Shown: positions 63,171 through 64,000 of the stretch, in pieces
How the letters are laid out: every line of letters starts with the position of its first letter
Numbering within the stretch: the first letter of the stretch is position 1
From: Pelargonium tetragonum
Lineage: Eukaryota > Streptophyta > Magnoliopsida > Geraniales > Geraniaceae
Length of the DNA stretch: 64,000 nt
Direction of reading: 5' to 3'
Assembly: GCA_036897445.1 (NCBI GenBank)
Contig: JAYMTL010000028.1
Coordinates: forward strand, 1-64,000
Notes under the pieces: model-generated
What the model saw: only the letters and a program-made list of their open reading frames with translations
Told to the model about the DNA's origin: nothing
Database searches by the model: none
Position numbers and translations under genes: made by a program

Positions 63171-64000
63171 CAACTCTCGTTATAGTTTTTCAAATCCTTT
63201 TTTATTAAGCGAAGACCCGAGTCAGCCTTATTTTATTCTAATCTAAGAAGCCTGATGAGATGAGTAGATTTATAGTCTTGCGAAAGCTTCAGAAATTTGA
63301 ACCTCCAAAGCAAGGACCCCTTATCTAAGAGTATGCGTATACCCCCTACATTGCCCTGGGAATTTCCCAAAAGCTTCTCCGCAAAAATGCCTTATTAAAG
63401 CCTATAAAAGGATTTTGACTCATGATTCAATAATTGCTAGACCTTCTTTCCCTCACGAACTCAACTGCCCACGTCTTAACTCTTTTCTAAAATAAAAAAA
63501 AAACTTCCTAACGGGTTTCCCAAAACCGGAGCTAAGACCCGCCTCTTTACTGGACCTTTTCATTCTCAACATTTTCGTAGCTACTAATAAAAGGCAAGAG
63601 TTCTAATCCCGCTTGGGTTTCTTTGTTACTTTTGTATTTGCTTTCTTACTCTATTGAATTGATAACTTACTTGTTTGTTTATTCTTTCTTATTGTCTACT
63701 TTTTGAAGGTAAACCAGAATAAAGAATTCCTGGAAACCGTAAGTTCAAATCTAATAAAGCACAAAGTTATAAAAAGCTAGCCAAAAAAACCTTGTGAAAT
63801 TCTTTCTTTTGGTAAAAAGGAGAAGTTTCATTTTATATGTAACTGGATAAAATTTATTTACTTAATAAGTTTTGTACAAATTACAGGGTCTAGATCCTAG
63901 GAAAGTTGTCGGATTCTGATAAGAGTACTACAACAAGCAAGACGACAGCAAAGAGAATTTCTTAACAAGGCGAAAAAGTCCTCTTTTTAGACTGTACTAC
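63171..64000. other. Non-coding end of window
   Basis: No gene is seen. A T-loop-like string (AGAGTTCTAATCCCGC, near 63596-63611) has no matching tRNA body. The window ends without any recognisable boundary, repeat or telomere-like sequence. Confidence 0.5.

Noticed and set aside
1-64000. CRISPR arrays, insertion sequences, prophage, LTR or LINE elements, group I or II intron cores
   Set aside because: No regular spaced repeats, no transposase, integrase or reverse-transcriptase frame, no long terminal repeats, and no group II domain V-like hairpin were recognised.
1-64000. The possibility that the sequence is artificial or shuffled
   Set aside because: Long perfect stems, distant copies sharing non-palindromic flanks and a three-arm tRNA would not survive simple shuffling, although a high-order synthetic model cannot be excluded from the sequence alone.

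Overview
This 64 kb window is almost entirely non-coding. The base composition is about 35% G+C (hand count of a few sampled lines, not computed). No reading frame exceeds 141 codons on either strand, and nearly all are under 80, which is close to what chance gives at this composition. I recognise no protein family, ribosomal RNA, insertion sequence, CRISPR array, prophage or retroelement. A bacterial or viral chromosome is ruled out, because 64 kb of either would be packed with genes.

The one feature with a clear gene identity is a tRNA-like sequence on the minus strand at 26206-26274. Its acceptor stem, D arm and T arm are all well formed, and its first half reads like an organellar (mitochondrial-type) methionine or isoleucine(CAU) tRNA. 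The anticodon arm is too short and has no normal seven-base loop. This single gene is why I lean towards an expanded, gene-poor organelle genome of a eukaryote (protist, alga or plant-like). Nuclear DNA carrying an organelle-derived tRNA relic is the alternative. I cannot name the organism.

What fills the window is small-scale structure. Short palindromes and hairpins of the form (A/G)GG..CC(C/T), GAATTC, GGATCC or GAGCTC appear at very short intervals throughout. Larger ones include a 17-bp hairpin at 919-969, a 47-base composite hairpin at 16548-16594, a 16-bp palindrome at 2055-2070, an 18-bp palindrome at 31340-31357 and a 15-bp inverted repeat just upstream of the tRNA at 26307-26384. 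Some short elements recur far apart: a 23-base hairpin unit (22341 and, inverted, 41619), a 21-base direct repeat (3801 and 11621), a 15-base word (26371 and 47579) and a degenerate unit of about 200 bp (5301-5513 and 40921-41108).

Layout: 1-26.2 kb is non-coding with palindromes and one copy of the 200-bp unit. At 26.2-26.4 kb lie the tRNA-like gene and its inverted repeat. From 26.4-35.4 kb it is non-coding. At 35.4-36.8 kb and again at 47.4-49.1 kb are T/G-rich blocks sharing short motifs. The second 200-bp unit is at 40.9-41.1 kb. The rest is non-coding apart from one doubtful 141-codon frame at 62745-63170. Strand composition flips between G-over-C and C-over-G blocks on a scale of 0.5-2 kb. 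No set of genes here can be described as working together.
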